From positions 1-7,415 of the forward strand of contig CAMLFV010000130.1 in assembly GCA_946479395.1 (NCBI GenBank): DNA of 7,415 bases, written 5' to 3'. The position numbers were made by a program, and so were the translations under genes. Positions 4,534-7,415 of the stretch are shown in pieces. The first letter of the stretch is position 1. Every line of letters begins with the position of its first letter. This DNA comes from an uncultured Flavobacterium sp. GTDB lineage: Bacteria; Bacteroidota; Bacteroidia; Flavobacteriales; Flavobacteriaceae. Under the pieces are notes generated by a model. That model saw only the letters and a list, made by a program, of their open reading frames with translations, made no database searches and was not told the DNA's origin.

Positions 4534-7415
4534 ATGCGAAAAGCGAATCATTTTCTATATTTATCGTTTTTGTTGGGCGGTTTATCTGTACAGGCACAGC
4601 AATCATATAATTACACTCAAGAAAATAAAGATTTTTACGATGCCGTAAATCTTTACAATGAACAACAATATGCCGTAGCGCAGATTTTGTTCGATAAAAC
4701 CAAAATCAAAAATAATAACGACGAAATTCAGGCAGAAAGTGCTTATTACAGTGCAAATTGTGCTATTCGCTTAGGTCAACCCGGAGCCGAACAAAAAATC
4801 AGTCAGTTTATTTACGATTATCCTACAAGCAGCAAACAGGCACAAGCGTATATTGATGTAAGTAATTTCTACTTTTCTCAAGGCGATTACGATCAGGCAT
4901 TGCGTTATGCAGAAAAAATCAACGAAGATATTTTAAGTCCGGCTGATAAAGACCGTATCAATTTCCAGAAAGGATACGCGTATTTCAACAAAAAGGAAAA
5001 TAATAAAGCTAAAAATTATCTTGAAAAAGTTGATTTAGATGGAACGTACGGCAATCAGGCAAAATACTATTTAGGATACATTTCTTATGCAAATAACGAT
5101 TATACGCAAGCAAACGAATATTTCGCAAATGTAGAATCGGTAGAGAAATACCAGGAACGCATGGGCTATTATAAAGCCGATATGCAGTTTAAAAGCGGAA
5201 ATTTCGATAAAGCTGTAGAAGAAGGTTTGGCACAAATGCCAAAATCAACCGAAGCAGAAAAATCAGAATTATCTAAAATCATCGGTGAAAGTTATTTCAA
5301 CCTAAAACAATACGATAAAGCATTGCCATATTTATTGGCTTACGAAGGTAAAAACGGCAAATTAAGCAACGTAGATTTTTATCAGTTGGGATATTCTTAT
5401 TACCAGCAGAAAGATTACGACAAAGCTGTTTCTGAATTCAATAAAATTATCGGCGGAAACGATGCGGTTGCTCAAAACGCTTATTATCATTTAGGAGAAA
5501 GTTATTTAAAATTAGGTCAGAAAACACAGGCGTTGAACGCTTTTAAAAACGCTTCCGAAATGACTTTTTCTGCAAAAATTCAAGAAGATGCTTTTGCAAA
5601 TTATGCCAAATTAAGTTACGATATTGGTAATCCGTACAAAAGTGTTCCTGAAGTCATAACCGATTTTTTGGTGAAATATCCCGAAACACCTTACAAAGCA
5701 GAATTGAACGATTTATTAGTAGATTCTTATATCTCAACCAAAAATTATCAGGCAGCATTAGAAGTTTTAGAATCGAACAGAACGCCTTTGAACAAAGCAG
5801 CGTATCAAAAAGTGACTTTTTACCGCGGTGTAGAATATTTTAATGAAGGCAAATTCAGTTTAGCAAACGGAATGTTCAATAAGTCGATTGCCGAACGTCA
5901 GGATAACAAATATGTGGCGCGTGCAACGTACTGGCGAGGTGAAAGTGAATATGCGCTAAATCGTTTCAGTGATGCCTATCAAACATTTACAACGTTTAAG
6001 CAATTGCCACAAGCTCAAAACACGCCAGAATTTAAAAGTGCCGAATACAATTTGGGTTACGCAGCTTATAAATTAAAAAATTACAGCAACGCAAATACCC
6101 ACTTTAAAAGCTATTTAAGTGTTGTTAAAGACGATGCCAAGAAAATCGATGCAACGCTTCGTTTAGCAGACGGTTATTTTGTTACAAAACAATATTGGCC
6201 GGCTATGGAAATGTATAATTCCATATTAAACAGCAATTCGTCTTACAAAGATTATGCAGCGTTTCAAAAGGCGGTCGCGTATGGTTTTGTAGATAAAAAT
6301 CCGACGAAAATAGAAGAATTACAGAAATTTATATCAAATTATAAATCATCAAGTTTGGTAGATGATGCTTACTACGAATTGGGAAGCACGTATGCGAACA
6401 GCAATCAAACCAGCAAGGCAATTGAAACATTCAATCAGTTATTGACGAATTATCCAAAGTCTAATTTGGCATCAAAAGCCATTTTGCGTCAGGGTGTTGT
6501 GTACATTAACGCGAACGATGAAGACAAAGCTATTGAGCGATTCAAGAAAGTTGTGAATGATTATCCGGGATCGCAAGATGCTATAGAAGCTGTTCAAAAT
6601 GCCAGAATTGCATATTTAGATACAGGTAGATCGAACGAATTTGCTGCTTGGGTGAAAGGTTTAGATTTTGTTGATATTTCTACAGCCGAATTGGAAAATG
6701 ATGTATATACTTCGGCAGAAAATCAAATGGCACAAAATAATAACGATGCCGCTTTAAAAAGTCTGAAAGATTACATCGCGAATTATCCAAACGGTTTACA
6801 TGCAACTAAAGCACACTTTAATATTGCCGAAATTAATTACGGAAAAGATAAGGTTGCCGATGCCAAAAGCAGTTACGAAAGTGTAATTAAACGTGGAAAA
6901 TCGGAATATACCGAGCAAAGTTTGGTTCGTTTGGCTAACATTTATTTAACCGAAAAAGACAAGGTAAATGCAAAACGTATTTTAACGCAGTTAGAGGCTG
7001 ATGCAAGTAACGATACCAACAAATTGTTTGCGCAATCTAACTTAATGAAAGCTGCTTACGATGAAGGTGATACGGCTACCGCTGCAAAATACGCAAATAT
7101 TTTAGCTGCAAATTCAAAAGTCGACAAGCGTATTAAAGCCGATGCAACAGCAATCAGTGCTCGAGTTGCCATTAAAAACAACGATACAGCAAACGCGCGA
7201 AAATTATACGAACAGTTAAATACCATTGGTACAGGTGAATTAAAAGCCGAGGCATTATATTACGATGCTTATTTTAAAAATGCCGATAAGAAATACGATG
7301 CTTCTAACAAAACAGTAGAAAAATTGGTGAAAGAATATGCGGCTTACAAGTATTACAACGCTAAAGGACTTGTTTTACTGGCGAAGAACTTCTATCAGTT
7401 AAAAGACAGTTACCA
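4534..7415 (+). CDS. Large secreted/periplasmic tetratricopeptide-repeat protein, 3' end outside window
   Basis: The frame is open from the ATG at 4534 to the window edge, giving 960 full codons with no stop; the C-terminus is missing. It begins with a Sec signal peptide: MRK, a hydrophobic core LSFLLGGLSV, and likely cleavage after Ala21 (VQA|QQ). There is no lipobox cysteine, so it is probably periplasmic or outer-membrane associated rather than a lipoprotein. The remainder is built of roughly 20 degenerate TPR-type helix pairs. Examples are GDYDQALRYAEKI (near 117), KDYDKAVSEFNKI (from 293), KAIETFNQLLTNYPKS (about 628-643), DKAIERFKKVVNDYPGS (about 664-680) and ALKSLKDYIANYPNG (about 740-754). 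The NYP(K/G/N)(S/G) turns resemble YbgF/BamD-type envelope TPRs. Such solenoids scaffold protein complexes; no catalytic motif is visible and the partner is unknown. It is divergent from the PhoX-like gene and has its own -7 box. It lacks the lipoprotein signal I would expect for the T9SS/gliding protein SprE, so I give no gene symbol. Confidence 0.88.
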   Translation, partial: MRKANHFLYLSFLLGGLSVQAQQSYNYTQENKDFYDAVNLYNEQQYAVAQILFDKTKIKNNNDEIQAESAYYSANCAIRLGQPGAEQKISQFIYDYPTSSKQAQAYIDVSNFYFSQGDYDQALRYAEKINEDILSPADKDRINFQKGYAYFNKKENNKAKNYLEKVDLDGTYGNQAKYYLGYISYANNDYTQANEYFANVESVEKYQERMGYYKADMQFKSGNFDKAVEEGLAQMPKSTEAEKSELSKIIGESYFNLKQYDKALPYLLAYEGKNGKLSNVDFYQLGYSYYQQKDYDKAVSEFNKIIGGNDAVAQNAYYHLGESYLKLGQKTQALNAFKNASEMTFSAKIQEDAFANYAKLSYDIGNPYKSVPEVITDFLVKYPETPYKAELNDLLVDSYISTKNYQAALEVLESNRTPLNKAAYQKVTFYRGVEYFNEGKFSLANGMFNKSIAERQDNKYVARATYWRGESEYALNRFSDAYQTFTTFKQLPQAQNTPEFKSAEYNLGYAAYKLKNYSNANTHFKSYLSVVKDDAKKIDATLRLADGYFVTKQYWPAMEMYNSILNSNSSYKDYAAFQKAVAYGFVDKNPTKIEELQKFISNYKSSSLVDDAYYELGSTYANSNQTSKAIETFNQLLTNYPKSNLASKAILRQGVVYINANDEDKAIERFKKVVNDYPGSQDAIEAVQNARIAYLDTGRSNEFAAWVKGLDFVDISTAELENDVYTSAENQMAQNNNDAALKSLKDYIANYPNGLHATKAHFNIAEINYGKDKVADAKSSYESVIKRGKSEYTEQSLVRLANIYLTEKDKVNAKRILTQLEADASNDTNKLFAQSNLMKAAYDEGDTATAAKYANILAANSKVDKRIKADATAISARVAIKNNDTANARKLYEQLNTIGTGELKAEALYYDAYFKNADKKYDASNKTVEKLVKEYAAYKYYNAKGLVLLAKNFYQLKDSY

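Noticed and set aside
4534..7415. Assignment of the TPR protein to SprE/PorW of the T9SS
   Set aside because: As far as I know, SprE is a lipoprotein; this protein has a plain Sec cleavage site without a lipobox cysteine, and TPR content alone is not diagnostic.

Overview
The window looks like chromosomal DNA of a flavobacterium-type Bacteroidota. It is AT-rich, translation starts lack Shine-Dalgarno sequences, and promoter-like boxes fit the Bacteroidota TAnnTTTG consensus. The coding content also fits: a type IX secretion (T9SS) C-terminal sorting domain and two lipoproteins with acidic residues just after the lipobox cysteine. Genus cannot be fixed from the sequence.

Layout. (1) Positions 1-917, plus strand: the 3' part of a gene for a T9SS-exported beta-sandwich (lectin/LamG-like) protein. 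Its 5' end looks damaged, because coding-like sequence continues upstream of the first ATG without a usable start or signal peptide. (2) Positions 916-959: a perfect 44-bp palindrome that overlaps the stop codons of two convergent genes, a compact bidirectional terminator. (3) Positions 955-4287, minus strand: an apparent two-gene unit. The first gene (2782-4287) encodes a PhoX-like (DUF839) lipoprotein. The second (955-2742) encodes a di-haem cytochrome c peroxidase lipoprotein with an extra N-terminal helical domain resembling imelysin/EfeO. The genes are 39 bp apart and a terminator-like hairpin fills that gap. (4) Positions 4288-4533: an AT-rich divergent intergenic region with one good -7 box for each direction and a small inverted repeat around a second minus-strand box. 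(5) Positions 4534-7415, plus strand: a large secreted or periplasmic TPR-repeat protein that runs off the right edge (960 codons seen, no stop).

How they may work together. The minus-strand pair puts a metal-dependent phosphatase-like lipoprotein and a haem peroxidase on the cell envelope from probably one transcript, so a shared envelope redox, metal or phosphate role is plausible but unproven. The T9SS-cargo fragment and the TPR protein have separate transcription and no visible functional tie to the pair. No mobile element, CRISPR array, tRNA or rRNA was seen. The items most worth a second look are the imelysin-like/peroxidase fusion with an altered GxHxxE motif, the PhoX-peroxidase pairing, and the damaged T9SS cargo gene.
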